Shown: positions 1-10,568, counted from the stretch's first letter. The stretch: DNA of 52,231 nucleotides from JBOGDS01 sp050743075 (GCA_050743075.1 JBOGDS010000021.1:1-52231), one strand, 5' to 3'. Numbers and translations are program-made. The notes: generated by a model from the sequence alone, not told the origin.

Positions 1-58
1 CAGCCCAGAACGGCTGATACAACTCGGCGACCAACTCGTTGGAGAAACGTGCAGTCAT
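1..58 (-). CDS. Transposase N-terminus, IS30-like (partial)
   Basis: An ATG at 58 on the minus strand opens a frame that runs off the window edge and starts MTARFSNELVAELYQPFW. This resembles the start of actinobacterial IS30-family transposases as I remember them, but only 19 codons are visible, so no catalytic residue can be checked. It sits about 60 bp inside the proposed element end, as expected for an IS30 transposase gene. The rest of the gene lies outside the window. Confidence 0.5.
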   Translation of the reverse strand, partial: MTARFSNELVAELYQPFWA

Positions 59-81
59 CGTCAACACCTCACAAGGATCGA

Positions 82-906
82 TCAATCAGGTGGGTGTTGC
101 GACCACCGCATGAACCTGGGGATATCCTCCGGGAACGGTGGTCCCGGTGGCACGACGTGGTACGCGAAGAAGCCGCTGAGCTCACGCGGAGCGTCGGGAA
201 GGAACTCGCGGTACGCAGTCAGCACCTCCGCGCCCTGCTCGGCGGCCCAGAACGTCGGCCCTCCGACGAAGTTCGAGACGTCGTTCAGGCGGAACGTGAA
301 GGACGTGACGACGCCGAAGTTGCCGCCACCGCCGCGCAGCGCCCAGAACAGGTCCGGGTGCTCGTCCGCGCTCGCGCGCACCCGCTCGCCGGACGCCAGG
401 ACGACGTCGGCTTCGAGCAGATTGTCGATTGCCAGGCCGTACTTGCGCGTCAGGTGCCCGAGCCCGCCGCCCAGCGTCAGACCGCCCACCCCGGTCGTCG
501 AGATGATCCCGCTCGGAGTCGCGAGGCCGTGCGCGCCGGTTGCCCGATCGACCTGGCCCCAGGTGCAGCCGCCGGCGACCCGCACGGTCCGTGCGTCCGG
601 ATTCACTGCCACCGCGTCGAGCGCAGCGAGGTCGATGACGACGCCGCCGTCAACGGTCCCGAGTCCGCCACCGTTGTGGCCACCACCTCGGATGGCGAGG
701 AGCAAGCCCTGGTCGCGGGCGAATCTCACCGTCCTCGCGATGTCGTCCTCGGTCCGCACCCTGGCGACGAGCGCCGGCCTGCGGTCGATCATCGCGTTGT
801 ACACGCGTCGCGCCTCGTCGTAGTCGGCGTCGTCGGGGCCGATCAGCCGTCCGTTGAAGTCCGCGAGGGACTCGCGGGCGACGTGGGCCGTCTCCAGCAG
901 TGTCAT
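82..906 (-). pseudogene. FAD-linked oxidase (BBE type), 3' part lost to IS insertion
   Basis: This is the N-terminal half of a berberine-bridge-type flavin oxidase that normally has about 450-470 residues. The FAD-binding domain is visible: IRGGGHNGGG near residue 72, LTLGGGLGHLTRKYGLAIDN in the middle, and LRGGGGNFGVVTSF before residue 210. Family sequence ends at PPFPEDI (codon 262, bases 121-123). The next 12 codons to the stop at 82 are encoded by the IS end. The substrate domain and the C-terminal BBE segment are missing, so the product is unlikely to be active. The ATG at 906 fits the family N-terminus. It is divergent from the TetR gene at 1134, and a related oxidase lies at 11651. Confidence 0.85.
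92..120. repeat. Terminal inverted repeat of the IS30-like element
   Basis: This is the outer end of the left-edge element. Minus-strand reading gives an AGGTTCATGCGG core followed by TGGTCGCAACA, similar to the IS30 terminus. The partner repeat is outside the window, so the inverted-repeat nature itself cannot be seen. The target duplication cannot be read because only one flank is present. Confidence 0.5.
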
Positions 907-1013
907 GGTGCGTCCTCTCGTGTTGTCCTCTCAGGTGTACGGGGCCGCGTCACGGTCCGCATCGGGGACCGATACCTGTCTCGGCGACGCCGGTACCTAT
1001 ATCTGCGAGATGT

Positions 1014-1029
1014 TCGGTCGGACGACCGA
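1014..1029. promoter_or_regulatory. Candidate TetR operator in the divergent intergenic region
   Basis: A dyad TCGGTC-N4-GACCGA lies between the oxidase start (906) and the TetR start (1134). TetR proteins commonly bind short palindromes in the divergent region next to their own gene. Upstream, at about 969-998, a near direct repeat (CGATACCT / CGGTACCT) is also present. No promoter hexamers could be assigned with confidence. The role is inference from position and symmetry only. Confidence 0.3.
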
Positions 1030-1133
1030 TCCACGCATCGAACACCGGCACAACCCGAGTGTCAAGGGCTGTACTGCGAGGGAGTCTTGCGTCATGCTTG
1101 TGCTCGGTCATTCGACCGACCGGAGGATGTGAC

Positions 1134-1751
1134 ATGCCTGAGGCCGTACTCGGAACGACGGCGACCTCCGTCTTGGACGCCGCCCGCAAGCGCCTTCTTC
1201 AGGACGGCTACGCGGCCATGTCGACCCGAGGCGTAGCGAGCGAGGCCGGAGTCCCGTTGAGCCAGCTGCACTACCACTTCGGCTCGAAGGGGGGGCTGAT
1301 GCTGGCGCTCCTCGAGTACGAGAACCAGCGGCGGCTGTCGCGGCAGAGCGCGATGTATGGCCAGGACTTGCCGCTGTGGCAGCGATACGAGCAGGCGTGC
1401 GACTTCCTCGACGACGACCTCGAATCCGGCTACGTCCGGGTGCTTCAGGAACTGATGGCCGCGGGATGGTCCACACCCGAGCTCGCGTCGGCCGCTCGCG
1501 ACCTGCTCCGTGGCTGGTACGTGCTGCTGACCGACGTCGCCCGCGAGGCCGCGCAGCGGTTCGGAGGTCTCGGCCCGTTCACGCCCGATGAGCTCGCGAC
1601 GTTGATCGGCGCCTCGTTCCTGGGTGCCGAATCGCTGCTGCTTCTCGGCTTTGATCGCCGCGATCTGCCGGTCAGGTCCGCACTCAGGCGGGTCGGCATC
1701 GTCATTCGCACGTTCGAGGAGGCCACTGAGGCCGCCGGAGGACCACCGTGA
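1134..1751 (+). CDS. TetR/AcrR family transcriptional regulator
   Basis: The 205-residue product has a canonical N-terminal TetR DNA-binding domain: the helix-turn-helix spans about residues 31-50 (TRGVASEAGVPLSQLHYHFG, ending in the HYHFGSK signature). The C-terminal ligand domain is helical and has no recognisable specificity. The ATG at 1134 is preceded by a GGAGG ribosome site 8 bases upstream; longer frames upstream lack one. Its stop overlaps the GTG of the hydrolase gene (GTGA), so the two are co-transcribed and translationally coupled. It probably controls that gene and, divergently, the truncated oxidase. Confidence 0.9.
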   Translation: MPEAVLGTTATSVLDAARKRLLQDGYAAMSTRGVASEAGVPLSQLHYHFGSKGGLMLALLEYENQRRLSRQSAMYGQDLPLWQRYEQACDFLDDDLESGYVRVLQELMAAGWSTPELASAARDLLRGWYVLLTDVAREAAQRFGGLGPFTPDELATLIGASFLGAESLLLLGFDRRDLPVRSALRRVGIVIRTFEEATEAAGGPP

Positions 1752-2911
1752 GGAGTCGAGAACCAGACGCCAGCGGTGACGTCGAACGCGATGGCGTCAA
1801 GCTCTACTACGAGGTGTTCGGCGACGGGGACCCGACGGTCTTGCTGCTGCCAACCTGGTCGATCGTCCACTCGCGGGCGTGGAAGGCGCAGATCGGCTAC
1901 CTGGCTCGCAAGCACCGTGTGGTCACCTTCGACGGTCGAGGGAACGGTCGATCCGGCAGCCCTGCGGCCGCAGAGGCCTACACGCACCGGGAGTTCGTCG
2001 CCGACACCATCGCCGTGATGGACGCCACCGACACCGACCGCGCGGTGCTCGTCGCGTTGTCCATGGGCGCGCTGTGGGGAACCCAGCTCGCGGCCGACAA
2101 GCCGGACCGCGTCCTCGGGCTCGTCTGCATCGGCCCAGCCGTCCCCTTCGGTGACCGCCATCCGGACCGGGAGGCGGTCTCGTTCGATGACGAGCTCGAC
2201 ACGACCGACGGCTGGGCGAAGTACAACCGGCATTACTGGGTCGACGGCGACTACCACGACTTCCTCGGCTTCTTCTTCGGCCAGATGTTCAGCGAACCCC
2301 ACTCGACGAAGCAGATCGAGGACTGTGTGGGTTGGGGCCACGAGATCGCCCCCGAGACCCTCGTCGCGACGCAGGACGGGGCATCGACCCTCGACGCGCA
2401 GCGCTTCCGGGACACCTGCGGACGGGTGGACTGCCCGGTGCTGGTGATCCACGGACACGAGGATGCCATCCGGGCGCACGAGAGCGGCGTCGCCTTCGCG
2501 GAAGCGACTGGCGGATCGCTGGTGACGATCACGGGGGGCGGGCACGGACCGTTGGCGCGCGATCCGGTCAAGACCAACCTGCTGATCGAGGAGTTCATCG
2601 GGACCGTCTCGTCGACTCCGCCCACCCGGCGGCTCTGGACACGCGCGCTCAACCGCCCCAAGCGGGCGTTGTACGTGTCGTCGCCGATCGGCCTCGGGCA
2701 CGCACGCCGCGACATTGCCATCGCGCAAGAACTACGACGCCTCCATCCTGATCTCGAGATCGACTGGCTGGCACAACACCCCGTGACCACGGTCCTGTCG
2801 AGCGATGGCGAGCGGATCCATCCGGCCTCCGCACACCTGACGGCGTCCGCGAGCTCACTGAGCTCGCGTTCGCGCTCCAGGATCGAAGACCGTGGCACTC
2901 CGCCATCGTGA
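1748..2911 (+). pseudogene. Alpha/beta-hydrolase fused to a glycosyltransferase, truncated
   Basis: Residues 1 to about 285 form an alpha/beta-hydrolase: nucleophile elbow LSMGA with Ser105, a C-terminal GGGHGPLARDP for the catalytic His, and a DGRGNGRSG loop. From about residue 304 a second domain begins, RALYVSSPIGLGHARRD, the N-terminus of a GT-B (UDP-glycosyltransferase-like) fold. It stops resembling the family after HPASAHL (about base 2838), leaving a 25-residue arginine/serine tail to the stop at 2911. Actinobacterial hydrolase-GT fusions are, from memory, about 700 residues, so most of the transferase is gone. The hydrolase half could still fold. The start is a GTG coupled to the TetR stop. 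Confidence 0.75.
2838..2898 (-). pseudogene. Possible 5' remnant of a LuxR-type ATPase regulator
   Basis: On the minus strand a GTG at 2898 opens MPRSSILERERELSELADAV, which matches the usual beginning of large LuxR/MalT-like regulators (LLERERELAxLxxAV just before the P-loop). After about 20-25 codons the frame runs into sequence read on the plus strand as glycosyltransferase, and no P-loop follows. The simplest reading is a rearrangement junction near 2830-2845 that joined two broken genes head to head. The match is short, so this may be chance. Confidence 0.4.
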
Positions 2912-2961
2912 CACGGGGGGTCGGCTCGAACGACCCGAATCGGGATCGCCAGGATGTGCCC

Positions 2962-3456
2962 ATGGACCTGCGCACCGAGCTCAACTTCGACGCCGACCCG
3001 GCGACCGTCTTCGCCATGTTCACCGACGACGCCTATCTGGCGCGGAAGGCAGCGGCGACCGGAGCGCTCCGTCACGACAGCTCGGTGATCCGCGACGGCG
3101 ACCGGGTGACGGTCCGCCTGCTGCGGGTGATGCCACCGGAGGTTCCCGATTTCGTCCGTCGGTTCGTCGGTGACACGATCGACCTCGACCAGACCGATGT
3201 CTGGGGGCCGGCCGCGGCGGACGGCTCGCGTACCGGTTCGATCCGGATCGGGATGGGGGGCGCGCCGGTCAACCTCGCCGGCGGCATGACGTTGGCGCCG
3301 TCCAGGAGCGGCAGCACGGCGACGATCGACGCCAAGGTCAAGGCGTCGGTACCGCTGCTCGGCGGCAAGATCGAGAAGGCCGTGCACGACGCCGTGGTCC
3401 AGGCTGTGCGGGTGGAGGAGCGGGTCGGGCGAGCCTGGCTCGATGGCGACCGCTGA
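2962..3456 (+). CDS. DUF2505 (SRPBCC-like) protein
   Basis: The 164-residue protein begins MDLRTELNFDADPATVFAMF, the N-terminal pattern of the DUF2505/START-like fold, with a hydrophobic-cavity beta sheet and a C-terminal helix (KIEKAVHDAVVQAVRVEERV) predicted from the sequence. No catalytic residue is known for the family. AGGA at 2951-2954 supports the ATG at 2962 over the earlier in-frame GTG at 2908. It converges on glgC with a 5-base gap. The function is unknown; lipid or small-ligand binding is only inferred from the fold. Confidence 0.8.
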   Translation: MDLRTELNFDADPATVFAMFTDDAYLARKAAATGALRHDSSVIRDGDRVTVRLLRVMPPEVPDFVRRFVGDTIDLDQTDVWGPAAADGSRTGSIRIGMGGAPVNLAGGMTLAPSRSGSTATIDAKVKASVPLLGGKIEKAVHDAVVQAVRVEERVGRAWLDGDR

Positions 3457-3461
3457 GACCA

Positions 3462-4685
3462 TCAAGGCTCGACGCGCGCACCCTTGCCGACGACGGTGAT
3501 CCCGGTCGCGCTCACCGTGTAGCCGCGAGCCCGGTCCGCGTCCTTGTCCACGCCCACCTCGGCGCCCTTCGCGATCACGACGTTCTTGTCCAGGATCGCG
3601 TCGCGGACGACGGCCGACGCCTCCACCCGCACCCCGTCCAGCAGCACCGTTCGCCCCACGACTGCGCCCTCGCGGATCTCGACCCCCGCGGAGAGCACCG
3701 CGTGGTCGGCCAGTCCGCCGGCGATGATGCAGCCGCTGTTGAGGATCGACTCGTGCGCTTCGCCGCCTTCGACGATCTTTGCTCCGGGCAGCTGCGGGTG
3801 GCTGGTGAGGATCGGCCACTCCCGGTTGTAGAGGTTGAACAACGGGTCGATCGAGACCAGGTCCATGTGTGCCTCGTGGTAGGCGTCTAGGGTTCCGACA
3901 TCCCGCCAGTAGCCGTGGTCGCGCGCGGTCGTGCCGGGCACCTCGTTGGTGTCGAAGTCGTAGACGTGGGCGTCTCCGCGCCCGGCCAGCATCGGGATGA
4001 TGTTGCCCCCCATGTCGTGGACCGAGCCCTCGTCGCCGGCGTCGACGAGCAGGGCGTCGAGGAGCACCTCCGTCGAGAAGACGTAGTTGCCCATCGACGC
4101 GTAGCACTGTTCCGGGTCGTCCGGCAGTCCAGGGGGATCCGCAGGTTTCTCCAGGAAGGCGTCGATCCGCCGCCCGTCGCCGGTCTGGATGATCCCGAAC
4201 GCGTTCGCGCCGTCCCGCGGCACCCGGATGCCGGCGACCGTCACGCCGGCGCCGCTCCCCATGTGCGCGTCGATCATCTGGCGTGGGTCCATCCGGTACA
4301 CATGGTCCGCGCCGAACACCACGACGTGGTCGGGGGTCTCGTCGTAGACCAGGTTCAGGGACTGGAAGATGGCATCGGCGCTGCCCTGGTACCACCGCGG
4401 CCCGAGCCGCTGCTGCGCCGGTACGGGAGTCACGTACTGGCCCAGGATCGTGCTCATCCGCCAGGTCACCGAGATGTGGCGGTCCAGCGAGTGCGACTTG
4501 TACTGGGTCAGGACGCAGATCCGGTCGATGCCGCCGTTGACCAGGTTCGACAGAACGAAGTCGACCAGCCGGTAGCTCCCGCCGAACGGCACCGCGGGCT
4601 TGGCCCGGTCCGCGGTCAGCGGCATCAGCCGCTTGCCCTCCCCGCCGGCGAGGACGATCCCGAGGACATGCGGTCCGGAGCCCAC
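3462..4685 (-). CDS. glgC: Glucose-1-phosphate adenylyltransferase
   Basis: GlgC makes ADP-glucose from ATP and glucose 1-phosphate, the committed step of glycogen (and maltose-1-phosphate) synthesis. The 407-residue length is normal. The nucleotidyltransferase loop LAGGEGKRLMPLT lies near residues 12-24, with AKPAVPFGG after it, WYQGSADAI near 118, the GADHVYRMD substrate region, and a C-terminal left-handed beta-helix of hexapeptide repeats (ILNSGCIIAGG onward). The start is a GTG at 4685; no strong ribosome site is visible. It is divergent from the GNAT-glgA pair, which places both glycogen genes around one 75-bp promoter region. Confidence 0.95.
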   Translation of the reverse strand: MGSGPHVLGIVLAGGEGKRLMPLTADRAKPAVPFGGSYRLVDFVLSNLVNGGIDRICVLTQYKSHSLDRHISVTWRMSTILGQYVTPVPAQQRLGPRWYQGSADAIFQSLNLVYDETPDHVVVFGADHVYRMDPRQMIDAHMGSGAGVTVAGIRVPRDGANAFGIIQTGDGRRIDAFLEKPADPPGLPDDPEQCYASMGNYVFSTEVLLDALLVDAGDEGSVHDMGGNIIPMLAGRGDAHVYDFDTNEVPGTTARDHGYWRDVGTLDAYHEAHMDLVSIDPLFNLYNREWPILTSHPQLPGAKIVEGGEAHESILNSGCIIAGGLADHAVLSAGVEIREGAVVGRTVLLDGVRVEASAVVRDAILDKNVVIAKGAEVGVDKDADRARGYTVSATGITVVGKGARVEP

Positions 4686-4760
4686 GATCAGACACTAGTG
4701 GTCCGCTCCTCCGTGTGAACGGCATGGCTCAGGCCCCCTGCGCCGCGCAAGGATGGGAGT

Positions 4761-5297
4761 GTGCCCGAGCTGATCCCTGCCATGACCCGGGTCCATCGTT
4801 CCTGGCTGGATGCGCTCGCGGAGCCCGAGTACGAGCCCCGGTGGGCCGAGGACCTCGATCTCACCCGGCTAGCCGACCCACTCCAGTTCGACGCGTATGT
4901 CGCGGGCCAGCGAGCGCAGGCCGGGAACGACACCGCGCGTCCGCCGGGCTGGGTGCCCGCGACGTACCTCTGGTACGTCGACGGTTCGGAGTTCCTCGGC
5001 CGCCTGTCGATCCGACACCGGCTGACGCCGTGGCTCTTCGAGTACGGCGGGCATGTCGGCTACGACGTGCGCCCGTCGGCGCGCCGGCGCGGGCACGCGA
5101 CGGCCATGCTCCAGCTGGCACTGCCCTGGTGCCGGGCCCTCGGCATCGAGCCGGCGTTGGTGACCTGCGACGTCGACAACATCCCCTCGCGTCGGGTCAT
5201 CGAGCACGCCGGGGGCCAGTTCGAGGACGAACGCGATGGCAAGCTCCGCTTCTGGGTGCCGACGAGGGTCCCCCAGAGTGTCGAGGACGTCGGCTGA
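4761..5297 (+). CDS. GNAT family N-acetyltransferase
   Basis: The 178-residue GNAT-fold protein has the acetyl-CoA-binding motif A at VGYDVRPSARRRGHATAML (about residues 98-116) and a C-terminal DVDNIPSRRVIEHAGG typical of aminoacyl or small-molecule acetyltransferases. The acceptor is unknown. A GTG at 4761 follows AAGGA with suitable spacing. Its stop overlaps the glgA start as TGATG, so GlgA translation is likely coupled to it. No role in glycogen metabolism is known; the linkage is positional. Confidence 0.85.
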   Translation: MPELIPAMTRVHRSWLDALAEPEYEPRWAEDLDLTRLADPLQFDAYVAGQRAQAGNDTARPPGWVPATYLWYVDGSEFLGRLSIRHRLTPWLFEYGGHVGYDVRPSARRRGHATAMLQLALPWCRALGIEPALVTCDVDNIPSRRVIEHAGGQFEDERDGKLRFWVPTRVPQSVEDVG

Positions 5298-6484
5298 TGC
5301 GGATCGCGATCCTGACCAGAGAGTTTCCCCCATACGTCTACGGCGGCGCCGGCGTCCACGTCGGGTCGCTCGTACGTGAGCTGCGGCGGTTCTCGCCGGA
5401 GGTCCTCGTCGACGTGCACGCCACCGGTGAGCCGCGCGACGGTACCGCGACGTACGCCGAGGACGACCCCCGGATGCCCGGCGCGAACCCGGCACTGCGG
5501 GTCATGAGCGCCGACCTGGTGATGGCCGCGGTCCTCGGCCACGCAGACGTCCTGCATTCGCACACGTGGTACGCCAACTTCGCCGGCCAGGTCGCCTCGC
5601 TCCTGCACGACGTGCCGCACGTGGTCACCGCGCACTCGCTCGAACCGTTGCGGCCGTGGAAGGCCGAGCAGCTCGGCGGCGGTTACCGGCTCTCGTCCTG
5701 GGTGGAGAAGACAGCCGTCGAGGCGGCAGCGGCCGTGATCGCTGTCAGCCACGGCATGCGCTCCGACATCCTCGCGTGCTACCCGCAGGTCGATCCGGCG
5801 CGGGTCCACGTCGTGCACAACGGGATCGACACCGACTTCTACCGGCCGGTCGACGAGACCGACGTGGTGGAGCGGCTCGGCGTCGACCCTCATCGCCCGT
5901 CGGTGGCATTCGTCGGGCGGATCACCCGGCAGAAGGGGGTTCCCCACCTGCTGCGCGCCGCCCTGCGCCTCGACCCGTCGATCCAGCTCGTCCTCCTGGC
6001 CGGCGCTGCGGACACGCCGGAGTTGGCGCGCGAGACGGATCGGCTGGTGGCGCAGCTACGAGCGGAGCGGACCGGCGTCGTGCTGGTGAGCGAGATGCTG
6101 CCGCGGGAGGACGTCCGCCAGGTGTTGTCGCACGCGACGGTGTTCTGCTGCCCGTCCGTCTACGAGCCGCTCGGGATCGTGAACCTGGAGGCGATGGCAT
6201 GCTCGACCGCCGTGGTCGCCAGCGACGTCGGCGGTATTCCGGAGGTCGTCGACGACGGCGTGACCGGCACCCTGGTTCGCTACGACGCCACTGACCATGC
6301 AGCCTTCGAGGCCGGGCTGGCCGAGGCGATCGACGCTCTCGCCGCCGACCCGGAGCGGGCAGCCACGATGGGCCGGGCCGGCCGTGAGCGCGCCGTCGCC
6401 GAGTTCGGCTGGGACGCGGTCGCGGCCCGGACGGTCGACGTGTACCGCTCGGCTCTCGGCCAGTCCCGCAGCTTCGACAGCTGA
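5297..6484 (+). CDS. glgA: Glycogen synthase / maltose-1-phosphate synthase (GT4)
   Basis: The 395-residue GT-B glycosyltransferase has an N-terminal MRIAILTREFPPYVYGGAGV with the glycogen-synthase lysine position replaced as in the actinobacterial type. VAFVGRITRQKGVPHLL marks the start of the second domain, and CPSVYEPLGIVNLEAMAC is the donor-site E-x7-E motif. In mycobacteria the equivalent gene (Rv1212c) is reported to make maltose 1-phosphate from ADP-glucose, so glgM is an alternative name. The ATG at 5297 overlaps the GNAT stop by one base. GlgC next door supplies ADP-glucose. Confidence 0.92.
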   Translation: MRIAILTREFPPYVYGGAGVHVGSLVRELRRFSPEVLVDVHATGEPRDGTATYAEDDPRMPGANPALRVMSADLVMAAVLGHADVLHSHTWYANFAGQVASLLHDVPHVVTAHSLEPLRPWKAEQLGGGYRLSSWVEKTAVEAAAAVIAVSHGMRSDILACYPQVDPARVHVVHNGIDTDFYRPVDETDVVERLGVDPHRPSVAFVGRITRQKGVPHLLRAALRLDPSIQLVLLAGAADTPELARETDRLVAQLRAERTGVVLVSEMLPREDVRQVLSHATVFCCPSVYEPLGIVNLEAMACSTAVVASDVGGIPEVVDDGVTGTLVRYDATDHAAFEAGLAEAIDALAADPERAATMGRAGRERAVAEFGWDAVAARTVDVYRSALGQSRSFDS

Positions 6485-6518
6485 CCATTCGCCAGCGCCC
6501 ACTTGTTACCGTGCTGGC

Positions 6519-6983
6519 GTGCCGAACGAGCCTGGAGACTGGCTGATCCCAGACCGCTTGCTCGCGTGCGCCTACCCATCGGGCCCGGATGGGCTGGCCG
6601 GTCTCGCCGAGCTGGGCATCGCCATCGTCGTCAACCTGCATGAACGCGGTCACGAGCCGGCGCGCCTCGATCAGCTCGGCCTGACCGAGGTACATCTGCC
6701 AGTGCCCGACTTCTCCGCACCGACGTCCGAGCAGCTCGCAGCGGGCATGCAGGCGATCGGCGAGGCGCTCGCTGGCGGACAGAACGTCGCCGTGCACTGC
6801 GCTGCCGGCCTCGGCCGGACGGGCACCATGCTGGCCTGCTATCTCGTCTCAACCGGGCTCACCCCAGCCACGGCGATCGAGCGCGTCCGAGCGGTCCGTC
6901 CGGGCTCGGTCGAGACGCCGGCTCAGGTGGCGGCGATCGAGGCGTTCGGCCACCGTCGTACGAATCGAGGAAGAATGCGCTGA
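6519..6983 (+). CDS. Protein-tyrosine / dual-specificity phosphatase
   Basis: The 154-residue protein has the phosphatase P-loop VHCAAGLGRTGT (Cys94 as nucleophile, Arg100), and an upstream VPDFSAP loop that provides the general-acid aspartate. The compact size fits the archaeal/bacterial DSP family (PTP with C-x5-R). A GTG at 6519 is chosen because the family N-terminus (DWLIPDRLLACAYPSG) follows at once. It lies 34 bases after glgA and could be read through from it; the substrate is unknown. Confidence 0.85.
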   Translation: MPNEPGDWLIPDRLLACAYPSGPDGLAGLAELGIAIVVNLHERGHEPARLDQLGLTEVHLPVPDFSAPTSEQLAAGMQAIGEALAGGQNVAVHCAAGLGRTGTMLACYLVSTGLTPATAIERVRAVRPGSVETPAQVAAIEAFGHRRTNRGRMR

Positions 6984-7023
6984 GGCGCACCGCACAGCCG
7001 GGCACATAGGTCGTCGATGACTC

Positions 7024-7845
7024 TTACGAAGTTCGGCGCACCCGATGCGCTCCAGCGTAGACATTCATGCCGCCGCCGCGGACGAACCCGAGCAACGTGA
7101 TCCCGGTGTCGATCGCCAGGTCGACGGCCAGGCTGGACGGCGCCGAGATCGCCGACAGCACCGGAATCCCGGCCATGGCTGCCTTCTGGACCAGCTCGAA
7201 CGAGGCCCGGCCCGAGACCTGCAGCACGTGACCGGACAGCGGGAGCGCGTCCTTGCGCAGCGCCGCGCCGACGACCTTGTCGACGGCGTTGTGCCGGCCG
7301 ACGTCCTCCCGGACGCACACGACATCACCGCCGGCCGTGAACAGTCCCGCAGCGTGCAGGCCGCCGGTGCGGTCGAACGCCCGCTGGTCCGCGCGCAGCC
7401 GGTCGGGCAGCAGGGCGACCGTCCCCGGGTCCACGGCCACCGGGTCGTCGCCGAGCGGCCAGCGCAGCGCCGAGCACGCCTCGGCAACGCTGTCGGACCC
7501 GCACACGCCGCAGGCGCTCGTCGTGGCGAACGCCCGTGGCCGCGGCGCTACAACGTGGTCCGCGAGGCTGACCTCGACGGTGTTGTCCTCGTCGGGACAC
7601 AGCCGCATGGCAACGACGTCGGACGCAGCAGCCACCGCCCCTTCGGCGACCAGCCAGCCCGCCACCAGGTCGAAGTCGTCGCCCGGCGTCCGCATGGTCG
7701 TCGTCAGTACAACGGAGCCGACGCGGATCTGCAGCGGCTCCTCGACCGCGAGCGTGTCCGGCCGCTCGCTGCGCTCGCCGTCGCGCAGTCGCAGCACCGG
7801 CCGGCGCGTCGTCACCCTGCCCACCACCCCAGTCTGAACGGTCAT
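7024..7845 (-). CDS. fdhD: Formate dehydrogenase accessory sulfurtransferase FdhD
   Basis: FdhD carries sulfur from a cysteine desulfurase to the bis-MGD molybdenum cofactor of formate-dehydrogenase-type enzymes. In the 273-residue product the conserved ACGVCG motif places the sulfur-carrying cysteines at 112 and 115, and REDVGRHNAVDK and SGRASFELVQKAAMAGIP are family signatures. The ATG at 7845 gives the normal N-terminus; longer frames run into the neighbouring gene. It is divergent from the fdhF-type gene with only 34 bp between the two starts, which supports a shared function. Confidence 0.95.
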   Translation of the reverse strand: MTVQTGVVGRVTTRRPVLRLRDGERSERPDTLAVEEPLQIRVGSVVLTTTMRTPGDDFDLVAGWLVAEGAVAAASDVVAMRLCPDEDNTVEVSLADHVVAPRPRAFATTSACGVCGSDSVAEACSALRWPLGDDPVAVDPGTVALLPDRLRADQRAFDRTGGLHAAGLFTAGGDVVCVREDVGRHNAVDKVVGAALRKDALPLSGHVLQVSGRASFELVQKAAMAGIPVLSAISAPSSLAVDLAIDTGITLLGFVRGGGMNVYAGAHRVRRTS

Positions 7846-7879
7846 GGCCAGAACCGGAACCTCGACGTACGGTCGGAGC

Positions 7880-10153
<2,274 letters not shown>

Positions 10154-10321
10154 GGTCGCGGATGCCCGTCAGTCCAGCCAACGGCGGGGAACCCCCGGAC
10201 GGTGGGATACAGCTGTCACATTGAGTCCGCTGCGTATCCACTCGCACGCATTCACCTGGCCCGTGCCGGTGACGTGACCGGCCGCGGTGTGCCCGAGACA
10301 GTCGCCCTCGTCGGCGAGCCG
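10154..10321. other. Intergenic sequence without a recognisable gene
   Basis: Between the fdhF stop and the DUF7144 relic I see no open frame that resembles a known family, no strong hairpin and no promoter. It contains the left part of the proposed insertion and may hold further decayed coding sequence. Confidence 0.5.
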
Positions 10322-10562
10322 CTATCCGGTTGCGGCCTCGCCGCCGTGGACGACCAGCGCGTAGATCACCAAGACGTCCAGAATGATCACGACGATGACG
10401 CCCACGACGCGGCCCAGGTGCTGCCGCCGAGTATGCCGATGCCGGTCAGGATCAGGATGACCCCAGGATGACGTGGATCCAGCCCCACGTGGTCAGGTCG
10501 ACACCAGCGCGCCGGCCTCGACGGCGACCGCGAACGTGTCGTTGAACAGGGCGCAAGGCCCG
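10322..10562 (-). pseudogene. DUF7144-type membrane protein, decayed remnant
   Basis: Three minus-strand frames read in series give ALFNDTFAVAVEAGALVSTD, then TTWGWIHVILG, VILILTGIGILGGSTWA and finally VIYALVVHGGEAATG before a TAG at 10322. These are recognisable pieces of the small four-helix DUF7144 proteins. The first helix region is missing, at least two frameshifts are present, and the segment between the third and fourth helices is deleted. The 5' end abuts the LysR stop, so the break may coincide with a rearrangement. The product is not functional. Confidence 0.65.
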
Positions 10563-10568
10563 CGGTGC

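Larger units (their letters stand above)
1..120 (-). mobile_element. End of an IS30-like insertion sequence (truncated by the window edge)
   Basis: The segment contains a terminal-repeat-like sequence (about 92-120) followed inward, on the minus strand, by the start of an open frame at 58. The FAD oxidase reading frame to the right loses all family resemblance exactly at 120/121, which sets the element boundary. On the minus strand the end reads AGGTTCATGCGGTGGTCGCA, which resembles the E. coli IS30 end (AGATTCAATTGGTCAACGCA, from memory). Only the 5' end of the element is present. The family assignment is inference from the terminus and from the N-terminal residues of the frame. Confidence 0.6.

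Noticed and set aside
2251..4725. An 824-codon open frame on the minus strand across the hydrolase, DUF2505 and glgC genes
   Set aside because: It is antisense or off-frame to well-supported genes, has arginine/proline-rich composition typical of high-GC shadows, and its only family-like piece is the short LuxR N-terminus reported separately.
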